From CAWFGS01 sp963815535 (lineage in GTDB: Bacteria; Pseudomonadota; Alphaproteobacteria; Sphingomonadales; Sphingomonadaceae): 64,000 nucleotides of DNA. A program made the position numbers and the translations under genes. Under the pieces are notes generated by a model that saw nothing but the letters and a program-made list of their open reading frames with translations, searched no databases and had not been told where the DNA came from. Positions 9,055 through 19,075 of the stretch are shown in pieces (positions within the stretch are counted from its first letter, which is position 1; every line of letters starts with the position of its first letter). The stretch covers positions 248,001 through 312,000 of the forward strand of contig CAWFGS010000003.1 in assembly GCA_963815535.1 (NCBI GenBank). The letters run 5' to 3'.

Positions 9055-10024
9055 TCAGACGCCCATCTCCGCGCGGGGGTTGCCGGTGTCGCGCCAGCCA
9101 TCGAGCCGCTTCGCCAGATCCGCCGTGTCGCCGGGCAGCGCGATTTCCAGCGTCACCAGCTGATTGCCGCGCGATCCATCCTTCTTGACGAACCCCTTGC
9201 CCGTCAGGCGCAGCACCGTGCCGCCATCGGTCGCCGGTTTGATGCTCATCATTACCGGACCATCGACGGTCGGAACCTTGATCTTCCCGCCGTTCAGCGC
9301 CTCGTCCAGAGTGATGGGCAGATCGATGCGGATATTGTCGCCATCGCGGCGATAGAACGGATGCGCGCCGATCGAGATGGTGACGATGCCGTCGCCCGTA
9401 CCGCCCGGCCCGGCCTGCCCTTTGCCTTTGAGCCGCATCTGCTGCCCATCGACGACGCCGGCGTGGCAGTTTCAGATCGATGGTCTTGCCGTCCGACAAG
9501 GTGATGCGTTGCGCCTTGCCCGCAGCGGCATCGGTGAAGGCGACCGACAGACGGTATCCGACATCGGCCCCCTTGGGTGGCGGCGCAGCACGCCGTCCGC
9601 CGAAACCTGCCGGGCCGCCCGCTGCCGCACCGCCGCCGAACAACCCTTCGAACAGGTCGCCCAGATCGGCATCCTGCGCTCCGCCGAAGCCGCCGCCACC
9701 CGGTTGCGGCCCGCGCCCTGCGCCGCGCCCGCGAAAACCGCCCCCGGCGAAGCCCGCACCGCCACCCATTCCGCCGCCCATTCCGGCAAAGGGGTTGGAC
9801 GGATTGCCGTCGGCGTCGATCTCGCCCCGGTCGAACTGGCTGCGCTTATCCTTGTCCGACAGCAGATCGTACGCCTGCGTCACCGTGCTGAACCGTTCGG
9901 TCGCCTTGGGATTGTCCTTGTTCTTGTCGGGGTGAAGCTCCTTCGCCAATTTGCGATAGGCGCTCTTGATATCCTGCTCGCTCGCACTGCGCGGTACGCC
10001 AAGGGTGGAATAGGGATCGGCCAT
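9055..10024 (-). CDS. DnaJ/CbpA-type co-chaperone (one frameshift)
   Basis: It has an N-terminal J domain (residues 1-70) with the HPD motif in ELHPDKNK. A long Gly/Phe-rich linker (residues about 90-150) and a DnaJ C-terminal substrate-binding domain follow. There is no zinc-finger Cys repeat, so it is a type II (CbpA-like) J protein that would stimulate DnaK. The frame changes near 9463, and removing one base restores LKLPAGVVDGQQMRLKGKG. About 320 residues, a usual length. An ATG at 10024 gives MADPYSTLGV, the standard J-domain start. Confidence 0.88.
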
Positions 10025-10098
10025 CGGGCACAGCTAGATACTGCGGCGGGATGGCGCAAGGTTCCCTAACGCCCACGGCGGCGTTAAGACGTGAGCGT

Positions 10099-10735
10099 AT
10101 GACCGCCGCCATCCAATCCAGCCCGTCTGCCAGCGCCATTCCCGACACCGATCCGTTCGCCCTGTTCGATGCATGGCTGGCGCAGGCGGAGGGGACGGAG
10201 CCGAACGATCCCAACGCGATGGCGCTGGCCACTGCGACGCCCGATGGCATGCCGTCCGTGCGAATGGTGCTGTTGAAGGGGCATGGCCCCGATCTGGTCC
10301 CCGGCGGCGGCTTCACATTCTACACCAACACCCAAAGCCGCAAAGGCGGGGAATTGCGCGCCAATATGCAGGCCGCGCTGCTGTTCCACTGGAAAACGCA
10401 GACGCGGCAGATCCGGATCGAGGGGGCGTTGCAGGAAGTATCGCCCGAAATCGCCGACGATTACTTCCATTCCCGCTCGCGCCAGTCGCAACTGGGTGCG
10501 GTCGCTTCCGACCAGTCGCGCCCGTTGGCGAACCGGCAGACGTTCCTGGACCGGATTCGCCGCGGCGGAGCGGCGCTTCGACGGGGTGCAAGTGGAACGG
10601 CCCGCGCATTGGACCGGCTTTACCCTGACCCCGCGCGCTTTCGAATTCTGGATGGACCGCCCCGGCCGCCTGCACGATCGCCGCCGGTTCGAACGGCTGG
10701 GCGGCGCGTGGGCGGATACGCTGTTGTTTCCGTGA
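10099..10735 (+). CDS. pdxH: Pyridoxamine 5'-phosphate oxidase (one frameshift)
   Basis: It oxidises pyridoxine or pyridoxamine phosphate to pyridoxal phosphate with FMN. Seen are MALATATPDGMPSVRMVLLKG, the FYTNTQSRKG FMN contact region, LLFHWK and the C-terminal signature WTGFTLTPRAFEFW. The frame changes near 10556, where one extra base precedes AAAERRFDGVQVERP. The repaired length is about 211 residues, typical of PdxH. It diverges from the DnaJ-family gene, and the stop is five bases before the ATG of the cation transporter, suggesting an operon. Confidence 0.92.
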
Positions 10736-10739
10736 CGCC

Positions 10740-11714
10740 ATGAAAACAATTCTATCGACGCCGATCTGCGCGCCACTCTGACGCGGCGGGCGGCCTATGC
10801 CTCGATCGCGGTGGCGGTGGTGCTGGTGGGGCTGAAGATCTGGGCGAGCTGGCGTACGGGATCGACGGCGATGCTGGGCAGTCTGGCGGACAGCGCGCTG
10901 GATCTGGTTGCAAGCTGCGCCACCCTGTTCGGCGTTTGGTTCGCGGCGCAGCCTGCGGATGAGGAGCACCGGTTCGGCCACGGCAAGGCGGAATCGCTCG
11001 CCGCATTCTTTCAGGTCATGCTGATCGCCCTGTCGGCTGCGGCCATCGGATTTCGCGCGATCGAGCGGCTGGTGGAGGGCGGACGCACCGCCGCCGCGCC
11101 CGATGGCATCGCGGTCAGCGTGATCGCCATCGCACTGACGCTGGGCCTGCTCGGCTGGCAGCGTTACGTCATCGCCCGCACCCGATCGGTCGCGATCGCC
11201 GCCGATCATGTTCACTACCAATCCGATCTGCTGCTCAATCTGGCGGTCATCGCGGCGCTGGCGCTGGATCAATATGCCGATGTTCCGCTCGCCGATCCGC
11301 TGTTCGGCCTCGCCATCGCGGCATGGCTGATATGGGGCGCCTGGCGCGCCGGGGCCGAAGCGATCGACAATCTGATGGACCGCGAATGGCCCGATGCGAA
11401 AGCGGGCGCGGTTCGTGGCGGTGGCCGCGAAGCATCCGGAACTCAGCAATCTGCACGATCTGCGGACGCGCACCAGCGGTACGACCGATTTCGTACAGTT
11501 CCATGTCGATATGCCTGCCATGATGAGCGTTCTGAAAGCGCACGACATCATCGACCGGGTGGAGGCCGATCTGCAGTCGCATTTTCCGGGTGTGGAACTG
11601 CTTATCCATATCGACCCGGCGGGCCATGTGGACGAACCGGACAATCCGCTGGTTGAAACGGACGAATTCAAGAAACTGAATGCCGAAAACGCTTCGGCGA
11701 AGGATCGGATATGA
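10740..11714 (+). CDS. Cation diffusion facilitator family transporter, FieF-like (frameshifted)
   Basis: This inner-membrane divalent metal/proton antiporter has six transmembrane helices. Metal-site residues are in GSLADSALD (helix 2) and HYQSD (helix 5), and the cytoplasmic HRFGHGK loop is a family hallmark. The C-terminal soluble domain starts at HPELSNLHDLRTRTSG. The ATG at 10740 runs out of frame unless one base is added in the following A-run, giving MKNNSIDADLRATL. A second change lies near 11403. The stop region overlaps the start of the PhzF-family gene. Confidence 0.88.
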
Positions 11715-12520
11715 CGACCATACCCTATTGGCATGTCGATGCCTTCGCGACGCGGCCCTTTACCGGCAATCAAGCGGCGGTGATGGTGCTCGACGCATGG
11801 CTGCCCGACGATGTGTTGCAAGCCATCGGCGCGGAAAACAACTTCGCCGAAACCGCTTTCGTCGTGCGCGACGATACCGGCGACGGCGGATTGGGAATTG
11901 CGCTGGTTCACGCCGACGTTGGAGATCGCACTGTGCGGCCATGCGACTTTGGCGAGCGGGCATGTGCTGCTGCGCCGCGATGGCGGGAATGCGGTGACGT
12001 TCCGCACGCGCAAATCCGGGGTGCTGGAAGTTCGCAAGGCGGGCGAGCTCTACGAAGTCGGGCTTCCGCCAATATCGGGCAGCAAGGGCGCATGGCCGGA
12101 GGCGGCGAAACTGTTGGGGGCCGAGCCGCAGGAGATCTGGCGCAATTCCGATGGTTACGACCTCTTCCTGTTCGCCGACGAAGCGCAAATTCGCGCGCTG
12201 CGGCCGGATTTTCGCGAGTTGGAAAGGCTCGGCGACAATCTGTTCATCTGCACCGCGCCGGGCGACCGGACCGATATCGTCAGCAGGGTCTTCGTGCCGG
12301 GCGCGGGGATCGACGAAGACCCGTGACGGGCGGCGCCCACGCCATGCTGACGCCGTTCTGGGCCGAAAGACTGGGGCGCGACACTTTCACCGCGCATCAG
12401 GCGAGCGCACGCGGCGGCGATCTGACCTGTCGGCTGGCCCGGACTGCGGATGGCAACCGCGTCTGGCTGGGCGGGCAATGCGTTACCGTGGTCGAGGGCA
12501 GCTTTTACGTTTCGGGGTAG
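11711..12520 (+). CDS. PhzF family isomerase/epimerase (two frameshifts)
   Basis: This is a PhzF-family protein with two diaminopimelate-epimerase-like lobes. Seen are YWHVDAFATRPFTGNQAAV at the N-terminus, the conserved NFAETAF segment, LRWFTPTLEIALCGHATLA, and the second-lobe signature FVPGAGIDEDPVTGGAH. The frame changes near 11883 (extra base) and near 12323, where one G is missing at the DPVTG motif. Most members have no known substrate. It overlaps the cation-transporter stop by four bases and converges on the serine hydrolase gene with a 16-base overlap. Confidence 0.88.
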   Translation: MTTIPYWHVDAFATRPFTGNQAAVMVLDAWLPDDVLQAIGAENNFAETAFVVRDDTGDGGLGIALVHADVGDRTVRPCDFGERACAAAPRWRECGDVPHAQIRGAGSSQGGRALRSRASANIGQQGRMAGGGETVGGRAAGDLAQFRWLRPLPVRRRSANSRAAAGFSRVGKARRQSVHLHRAGRPDRYRQQGLRAGRGDRRRPVTGGAHAMLTPFWAERLGRDTFTAHQASARGGDLTCRLARTADGNRVWLGGQCVTVVEGSFYVSG

Positions 12521-13664
12521 AGATCCACGATATCCAGCAATTGCTGAACCATCGGTGGGCGTTGCTTGCCGTCGGAATGGCCAAGCCGCACCACCGTCAG
12601 TTTCTGGCGCGGCGATACCATCACATATTGCCCCATATGCCCGATCGCCGCGAACATCGTTTCCGGCCCGCGATCCTGTAGCAATTCGTCCCGATCGAAA
12701 CCCGAATTCGCGGTTGAGCCAGGTCTGCCCGCCATAGAATTCGGAACGCGGGCTGGGGCTGACCATGAAGTCGATCCATTGACGCGGCACGATCTGTGCG
12801 CCCGCAACGGAACCGCCATTGCGCAGAAATTCGCCGAATTTCGCCCAGTCGCGCGCAGTGGCATGGATCAGGCTGCCGCCGATCAGCGTGCCGGACGCGT
12901 CGTATTCCTCGACCACGGATGCCATGCCCAGCGGTTCGAACAAACGCGATTGCAGATATTCGTGCACCACCCGGCGGCGCAGTTCGGAATCCTCGCTCCC
13001 CTCCGTCAAGATCGCGCGCCGCGATATCGGCCAGGATGACTGTGGTGTTGGACGAATATTCGAACGTCGCGCCCGGCTCCGCTTCCAGCGGCTGGGCCGT
13101 CGCCCAATCGGCCATGTCGTCGCGCCCATCCAGGAACAGCATGCGGACTTCCGCCGATTCATACGGGATCGCGCCCGCTTCGGTATGGCGCAGGCCGGAT
13201 CGCATCTGCAGCAGCTGGCGCAGCGTTATCTCCCCCCGCGGATCGCCGGGGCGTTGCCAGCGCGGCACGGGCGGCGATTCGTCCAGCCGCAACCGCCCGT
13301 CCGCCACCAGCATGCCGATCATCACGGCAGTCACGGTCTTCGCCATCGACCAGCTGACATGGCGCGTGTCCGCGTCGTAGCCCGGTGCATAGCGTTCCGC
13401 CGCGATCTCGCCCGCATGCATGATGACGAGGGCACGGGTTTCGCCCAAATCCTGAGTCCCGTAAACGCCGCTGAACAGATCGTCGACCTCGCGCGCCAAT
13501 TGTTCCGGCGGCGCACCGGGAGTGTCCGTCACTGCGGCCAGCGCATCGGGAGTCAGCGGCGGGGGCGGGGCCGGTTCGCCCGAACATCCGCCAAGGGCTG
13601 GCAGCATCGCCACGCAGGCGATAGGGAGCAACAGACGCGGAACGGTTCGGTTGGATGATGACAT
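12505..13664 (-). CDS. Beta-lactamase-family serine hydrolase lipoprotein (two frameshifts)
   Basis: This is an S12/class C beta-lactamase-related hydrolase. The N-terminus is a lipoprotein signal ending in the lipobox LGGC. The catalytic SxxK is in WSMAKT (about residue 104), and the second motif is FEYSSNT. It resembles 6-aminohexanoate-dimer hydrolase/esterase-type proteins rather than true beta-lactamases. The frame changes near 13018 and 12711, each fixed by removing one base. It is divergent from the small Cys-rich membrane protein at 13700, a pairing that may be functional. Confidence 0.85.
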
Positions 13665-13699
13665 CCCATCGTCACTCGCCCAAGGGCACGGGGTTTACA

Positions 13700-14074
13700 A
13701 TGATCAATTCGACCAGACGCGGCACACGCGCCCGATCCTACGCCCCGCCATCGCCGCGTCGCCGGGCGCTGACCTGGGCGGCGATCCTGGTCGTGGCGGC
13801 GATAGCGGCGGCGGCATGGTTCTATCGCGCGCCGATACAAGGTTATGCAGGTGCGGGCACGGCCTATGCCGCGCGGGTCGGCTGTTCGTGCCGCTTCGTC
13901 GCTGGGCGCAGCCTGGACAGTTGCGGCAGCGATTTGCTGGGCGGGATGGAGCTGATATCGCTCAGCGACGACGCGGACGAGAAAAGCGTCACCGCAACCT
14001 TTCCCCTGATCAAACGCGAAACCGCCACATTTAGGGAGGGGTATGGCTGCGTGCTGGAAAGCTGGGAGGACTAG
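13700..14074 (+). CDS. Small membrane-anchored Cys-containing protein of unknown function
   Basis: I do not recognise a named family for this 124-residue protein. It has a basic N-terminus, one transmembrane helix (about residues 25-45), and a periplasmic domain with four cysteines in CSC, DSC and GYGC contexts, suggesting two disulfides. A longer frame opens at 13655, but the ATG at 13700 fits better with the divergent hydrolase gene starting at 13664. It stands head to head with that gene, and its stop overlaps the stop of the convergent sterol-desaturase-family gene. No frame break. Confidence 0.7.
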   Translation: MINSTRRGTRARSYAPPSPRRRALTWAAILVVAAIAAAAWFYRAPIQGYAGAGTAYAARVGCSCRFVAGRSLDSCGSDLLGGMELISLSDDADEKSVTATFPLIKRETATFREGYGCVLESWED

Positions 14075-14970
14075 GCCGCAGGCGCGGTCGTTCCGCGCGA
14101 ATATTTCGGACAGTCGGACCGGCATTCCCCATCGTGGGACCATTCGGGCGGCTTCCACAGATACGCCGCCTTGTCCTGCCACCGGTCGGCCTGCGCCATG
14201 CGTTTGAGCAGCCCCGCCACCCCTTCGAACTGAGCGGTCAACGGGTTGTTGTTGTGCACCTGATTGACCAGACCGACGGTGGGGGCGCGGCCGTAATCGA
14301 CCTGCGTGCCCAGCAGCCGATCCCAGATCAACAGCACCTGCCCGTAATTCTTATCGATATATTCGGGCTGATTGGCGTGATGCACCTTATGATTCCACGG
14401 CGTCATCACCCATTTTTCGAACCAGCCCAGATGCCCGACATAGCTGGCATGGTTCCACATGCCGAAGATGTTCTTGGCGATTTCGACCGCGATGTAAACT
14501 CGCGGATCGATCCCGGCCAGCGCGCCGACCAGGGCGAAAATCCCCTTCAACAGCCCATCGAAATAGAACCCCCGCGCCGCCGTGGTGTGGTTGAAATGGT
14601 TCGACGAATGATGGACCGTATGAAACGCCCAGAACAGGCCGGTCCGGTGGGAAATCCGGTGTTCGGTATAATAGGCCAGTTCGTGCACGATGAAAGCCAG
14701 CGGGATCGCCAGCCACAGGCTGGTGATCGTGAACAGGCGCGCGCCGTCATACACCAGGACATAGAGCGCCAGCGGCAGCACTATGCCAACGACGATACCG
14801 ATGAGAGAGCTCAACAGGTTCAGCCCGACGCTGCATCGCGCGTCCCAATCGTCGTATTCCGCGCCTTTCAGCACTGCCCAGATCCGCTCGCCGAATACCA
14901 GCGAAACGTAAGCGATGCCGAGCACGACGATGCCGGCGGGACCGGCCACGAATTCGATCAATTCCTGCAT
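14071..14970 (-). CDS. Sterol desaturase/fatty acid hydroxylase family protein
   Basis: This intact 299-residue integral membrane di-iron protein has the three histidine clusters of the fatty acid hydroxylase superfamily: HELAYYTEHRISH, HTVHHSSNH and KVHHANQPEYIDKN. Four or more hydrophobic segments surround them. The family hydroxylates or desaturates sterols, hopanoids, sphingolipids or carotenoids, and the substrate cannot be deduced here. The C-terminus carries an unusual CRSDCP pair. It stops on TAG, overlapping the convergent neighbour by four bases. mnmA ends 23 bases upstream of its start. Confidence 0.88.
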   Translation of the reverse strand: MQELIEFVAGPAGIVVLGIAYVSLVFGERIWAVLKGAEYDDWDARCSVGLNLLSSLIGIVVGIVLPLALYVLVYDGARLFTITSLWLAIPLAFIVHELAYYTEHRISHRTGLFWAFHTVHHSSNHFNHTTAARGFYFDGLLKGIFALVGALAGIDPRVYIAVEIAKNIFGMWNHASYVGHLGWFEKWVMTPWNHKVHHANQPEYIDKNYGQVLLIWDRLLGTQVDYGRAPTVGLVNQVHNNNPLTAQFEGVAGLLKRMAQADRWQDKAAYLWKPPEWSHDGECRSDCPKYSRGTTAPAA

Positions 14971-14993
14971 TACCCGTTTCCTCCCGCCGCGTT

Positions 14994-16206
14994 CTACGCC
15001 GCCGCCGACTGTTCCATTGCGGTGGTGGTCGCGTCGATCCAGCCGCCGCCGACCACGCGCGTTCCGGCATAGAACACTGCTGCCTGTCCCGGCGCAACCC
15101 CGAATTCATTGTCGGCAAAACGGATCGTGACGGTGTTACCCTCGCCAAGCGATCCGTCCAGCGCGATCGGCACGGGCTTCGACAGCGAACGGACTTTCGC
15201 CGTCAACGGCTGATCGGGCAGCGCGCCGATGCGGTTGGTTTCGATGATCGTCGCAGCTGCCACGGCCAGCATCGCCTTGGGTCCGACGCGCACGGCGGCA
15301 TTGGGCGCGTCGATACCCGACCACATAAAGCGGTTCGGGCTGGCCCCCGATGTCGAGGCCGCGCCGCTGCCCGACGGTGAAGTGGATCACGCCCTTGTGC
15401 CGGCCAAGCTCGGCACCGTTGCGCGCATCGACGATCGGTCCGGGCGCAGCGCCTTCGGGGCGCATCTTACGCACGATTTTCGCATAATCGCCATCGGGAA
15501 CGAAACAGATGTCCTGACTGTCGGGCTTGGCCGCATTGCGAAGGCCGGCATCCTGCGCCAGTTCGCGCACCTGCGCCTTGGGCATCGCGCCCAGGGGAAA
15601 GCGCAGGAAATCCAGCTGTTCGTCGGTGGTGGCGTACAGAAAATAGGACTGATCGCGCGCGGCATCGACGGCCTGATGCAATTGCGGCCCATCCGCGCCC
15701 ATCACGCGCCGCACGTAATGTCCGGTGGCCAGGCAATCCGCGCCCAGTTCCGCCGCCATCCGCAGCAGGTCGGTGAATTTCGGCCCCATATTGCAGCGAA
15801 TGCAGGGGACCGGCGTGCGTCCGGCGAGATAATCGTCGGCGAAGCGTTCCACCACTTCTTCGCGAAAGGCGGTTTCGTGGTCGAACACGTAATGCGCGAT
15901 ACCAAGGCGATCCGCCACGGCCTGCGCATCGCGAATGTCGTCGCCTGCACAACATGCCCCCTTGCGTCCGGTTGCCGCACCGTAATCGTACAGCTGCAAA
16001 GTGATGCCGATGACCTCCGCCCCGCTACGCGCCGCGAGCGCCGCGACCACGGACGAATCGACCCCGCCCGACATGGCGACCACGATGCGGCATTCGGCGG
16101 CGGGGCGGGGCAAGTCGAACAGATCGGCAAATCCGTAGTCGTCATGCCGGCGGGGTCGGTCATAGCGGGCTGGGGCCGATGGCGTATCGAGTGTCGTGCT
16201 GGTCAT
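14994..16206 (-). CDS. mnmA: tRNA-specific 2-thiouridylase MnmA (one frameshift)
   Basis: It installs the 2-thio group on U34 of Lys, Glu and Gln tRNAs. It has the PP-loop AMSGGVDSSVVAA near residue 45, the catalytic cysteines in PCIRCN and SQDICF, and the HFTVGQRRGLDIGG segment. An N-terminal extension of about 38 residues precedes the PP-loop, as in other sphingomonads. The frame changes near 15323, and deleting one base restores EPLYVVGIDAPNAAVRVG. The C-terminal beta-barrel ends TTTAMEQSAAA. Confidence 0.94.
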
Positions 16207-16367
16207 TATGGCGCACAGCCTAGCACGATTTGCCGGTTTGTGCCCAGATCTTCGAACGTGGGTACGGACGACACCGGAACCCGTGCCTTAAATTGCGTTC
16301 ACCTTTCCTAACGCGCGGTAAAGCGCGGTTTTACCGGATTTTGACAGGTGGCGCGGTAGTGGGGGGA

Positions 16368-16817
16368 ATGTTCGAAACGCCCATTCCCATACCCAAGCCG
16401 CAATCGCGCGCCGAAACAGACCCGGCCCACGCCGGGCATTTTACGGAAATCGATGCGCTGATGGCGGGCGAGGTCGCAGAACTGCGCCCCATTGCGTGGG
16501 ATGAACTGGTCGCGAAACTGTCCGCCGCCAGCGATCTGCGCCGTGTGCTGACACCGCAAGTCGGCGCCAGCTTCGCGCGCGGTGCGGCGCGCTATCTGTC
16601 CGCACCCGCCAGCACGCCGTTGCCGCTGGATGTGTCCAGGGACGCGCGCCCAGAGAATGCATCCCCGAACGGTGCCCCGCCCCGAAACGCATCGCCGGAA
16701 ATGGCCGCCGGGATACACGCTGTTAACCCTAACGGTTTAGAGCATGGCAAAACCACCGCGCGCACAAAGGTTGCCGTCGCACCCATTGCGGCAGCAGGCG
16801 AACGAGAGACCCTATGA
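16368..16817 (+). CDS. Unknown protein directly upstream of sciP
   Basis: I do not recognise this 149-residue protein. The N-terminal half (residues 25-85) looks folded and acidic-amphipathic. The C-terminal half is rich in Pro, Asn, Ala and Ser and is probably disordered. There is no signal peptide or membrane segment. The TGA stop overlaps the ATG of sciP (ATGA), so it is translationally coupled to a cell-cycle regulator gene. The 160-base gap from mnmA holds a small inverted repeat (GGTAAA/TTTACC near 16320) and otherwise nothing clear. The ATG at 16368 follows GGGGGA. Confidence 0.6.
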   Translation: MFETPIPIPKPQSRAETDPAHAGHFTEIDALMAGEVAELRPIAWDELVAKLSAASDLRRVLTPQVGASFARGAARYLSAPASTPLPLDVSRDARPENASPNGAPPRNASPEMAAGIHAVNPNGLEHGKTTARTKVAVAPIAAAGERETL

Positions 16818-17114
16818 TCGAGAACCAGAAAATTCGCCCGGCGCAGGTAATCGGCCCCTTGGGCGAAGCCGTTAACCGTGGACGATCTGCCGCCGCCATC
16901 CACCAAACGCTGGGTCGTGCGGCGCAAGGCCGAAGTGGTCGCCGCCGTCAATGGCGGGTTGCTGACCATCGATGAAGTGCTGGAACGATATGGCCTGACG
17001 CTGGAAGAATTCGCGTCGTGGCAACGTTCCGTGGACCGTTCCGGCATGAAGGGTTTGCGCGTCACCCGCATCCAGCATTATCGCGACCTCTACGAACGCC
17101 AGCTGAAATACTGA
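16814..17114 (+). CDS. sciP: CtrA inhibitor SciP (DUF1153 protein; one frameshift)
   Basis: In Caulobacter, SciP binds CtrA and blocks activation of its target promoters in G1. The protein starts MIENQKIRPAQVIGPLGEA. After one extra base near 16873 it continues as LTVDDLPPPSTKRWVVRRK, followed by a helix-turn-helix-like domain with LERYGLTLEEFASWQ and the end GLRVTRIQHYRD. The repaired length is about 99 residues. It overlaps the upstream unknown gene by four bases. Its presence implies a CtrA-type cell-cycle circuit in the host. Confidence 0.92.
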
Positions 17115-17219
17115 CGCGCGTTCTCAATACACCAACGGCAACGCTTCGTCGTATCACGGGAACCTCTTGCCAACCTCTGACGTTACAGGAGTTGGAATAC
17201 AAAAGAGGGACATAGTATT

Positions 17220-17483
17220 ATGGGTTGGATTATTGCAATTATCGTCGGTGGTGTGGCCGGATGGCTCGCCAGCATGGTGATGAACCGCGATGCATCGATG
17301 GGCATTTTGTGGAACATCGTGGTCGGTATCATCGGTTCGATCATCGGCAACGTTATTGCACAGCAATTCGGATTTGCCGGATCGATTCAGGAATTTTCGA
17401 TTACCGGACTGATTATCGCCGTTATCGGCGCGATCGTGCTGCTTGGTATCGTCAATCTGGTCCAACGCGGCCGGGTTCGGTAA
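17220..17483 (+). CDS. GlsB/YeaQ/YmgE family stress-response membrane protein
   Basis: This intact 87-residue protein has three hydrophobic glycine-rich helices and ends in a short basic tail, QRGRVR. It is typical of the GlsB/YeaQ/YmgE (transglycosylase-associated) family. Members are small stress-induced membrane proteins of unclear mechanism. It begins MGWIIAIIVGG. It is monocistronic: a 105-base gap separates it from sciP, and a strong hairpin terminator follows the stop. Confidence 0.92.
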   Translation: MGWIIAIIVGGVAGWLASMVMNRDASMGILWNIVVGIIGSIIGNVIAQQFGFAGSIQEFSITGLIIAVIGAIVLLGIVNLVQRGRVR

Positions 17484-17512
17484 TTCGAACGCACCATCGT
17501 CTAACGACATCG

Positions 17513-17545
17513 AACGGGTCCGGTCCAACCGGGCCCGTTTTCGTT
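17513..17545 (+). terminator. Rho-independent terminator after the GlsB-family gene
   Basis: A 10-base-pair GC-rich stem with one G-T wobble (ACGGGTCCGG / CCGGGCCCGT, loop TCCAA) is followed by TTTT. It lies 30 bases after the stop codon of the GlsB-family gene. Confidence 0.85.
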
Positions 17546-17648
17546 TGTGGCGCGGAAATGTCGTAACGGTTCGGGCGCAGTTCCCCGCCGCCCATCGGCC
17601 CGTCACGTCCCCGGTCGAACGATGGATTGCCGCATGCGCGCGCTTCGC

Positions 17649-17716
17649 GGTAGGGCAATGATAAGTCTAGCCCTACCTTGCGCGGGGTGACTTGCACGTA
17701 TAACACACCTGTCACC
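17649..17716. promoter_or_regulatory. Two inverted repeats upstream of the efflux operon, candidate operator
   Basis: A perfect 8-base inverted repeat, GGTAGGGC with GCCCTACC, spans 17649-17677 around a 13-base spacer. A second one, GGTGAC with GTCACC, spans 17686-17716. Both lie 60-130 bases before the adaptor ATG at 17779 and downstream of the GlsB terminator, so they sit in the efflux promoter region. They could bind a repressor, for instance of TetR or MarR type, but no regulator gene is adjacent. The role is inferred. Confidence 0.45.
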
Positions 17717-17778
17717 GCCGCGATGCGGGAAAGCGGGCGATTGAACCATCAAGGTGTTGAGCCAGTAGGGTAGGCGCG

Positions 17779-19070
17779 ATGAATTACGAAAGCACGATTG
17801 CAGCCGACGGTCGCGACCCTTCGCACGGTCATGGCCCTTCCCATGGCCCGGGCCGCAGCCCGTCGCTCGACACCATGACCGCCGACGATCGCAGCCAATA
17901 CGATGGCAACCAATACGATTCCGGCGATTACGATGGCGGGGAAACGCGGCCCGGTCGCGCGAAATGGGTCATCATCGCGTTGCTCCTCATCGCCGCCATT
18001 GCGGCGCTGGCTTATTATTTCACGCGCGACAATGCGGCCGGCGCGGACGACGCCGTCGATCCCGACAGCCAGTTGCCCGTCGTGACCGTCATCGCACCGG
18101 GCCGCGCCACGGTGGAGGGGGAGATTTCCGCCAGCGGCACGCTCGCCGCGCGGCGCGACATACCCGTCGGGGTCGAAGGTGAGGGCGGCCGCGTGGTCGC
18201 CGTGTCGCTCGATGCGGGCGAATGGGTGCGCCAGGGGCAGGTGCTGGTGTCGATCGACCGGTCGGTGCAAAACCAGCAGGCCTCCGCCTCCGCCGCGCAG
18301 GTCCAGGTGGCGCAGGCCGATGCCCGGCTGGCGCAGATGCAATCTCGATCGCGCGCTGAAACTGGTCGATCGCGGGTTCATCTCCACCGCCGACGTCGAT
18401 CGGCTGACCGCGACACGCGATGCCGCCAATGCCCGTGTGCGCGTGGCGCAGGCGCAACTGGGCGAATTGCGGGCGCGCACGTCCCGCCTCAATATCGTCG
18501 CGCCGTCATCCGGGCTGATTCTGGAACGCAATGTGGAACAGGGCCAGACGGTCAGCGCCGGTTCCCCGCCGCTGTTCCGCATCGCGCGCGGCGGTGAAAT
18601 GGAACTGATGGCGCAGTTGGACGAAGCCGATCTGGCGACGCATTTCCACCGGCGTTTCGGCGGAAGTCACGCCGGTCGGCACGGACAAGAAATTCAACGG
18701 GCAGGTCTGGCAGATCGCGCCGACCATCGATCAGACCAACCGGCAGGGCATGGCGCGCGTGCGTTGCCCTATGCCGCCGAACTGCGTCCCGGCGGCTTTG
18801 CCAATGCCGACGATCCGTTCGGGCACGGTGGTCGCGCCGGTTCTGCCCGAAAGCGCGCTGCTGTCCGATGACGAGGGCAGCTACGTCTATATCGTCGGCG
18901 CAGGGCAACAAGATCGAACGGCGGGCGATCACTCTGGGCCGACGTGACATCGAGCGGGGTCATCATTGCCGGCGGGCTGTCGGGAACGGAACGGGTCGTG
19001 CTGCGATCGGGCGGTTTCCGCAATCCGGGCGAGACGGTCAAGCCCGTCAGATCAAGCGAGCGCGAACTGA
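17779..19070 (+). CDS. RND efflux periplasmic adaptor subunit (several frameshifts)
   Basis: This is a membrane-fusion protein of an RND pump. A hydrophilic N-terminal region of about 60 residues precedes one transmembrane helix (WVIIALLLIAAIAALAYYF). The rest is periplasmic: a lipoyl domain (SGTLAARRDIPVGVEGEGGR), an alpha-hairpin with VDRGFISTADVDRL, and a beta-barrel with APSSGLILERNVEQGQTV. Frame changes lie near 18345, 18648, 18774, 18803, 18905, 18942 and 19045, and one-base corrections rebuild the family sequence. The likely TGA stop is at 19068, six bases before the permease ATG. Confidence 0.85.
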
Positions 19071-19075
19071 CGCCG

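Noticed and set aside
9700..9790. Gly-rich repeat in the DnaJ-family gene as a repeat element
   Set aside because: It is the normal Gly/Phe linker of type II J proteins, in frame and without DNA-level repeats.
17220..17483. Phage holin-like small membrane protein
   Set aside because: The glycine-rich three-helix pattern and start MGWIIAIIVGG fit the GlsB/YeaQ/YmgE family, and there are no phage genes nearby.
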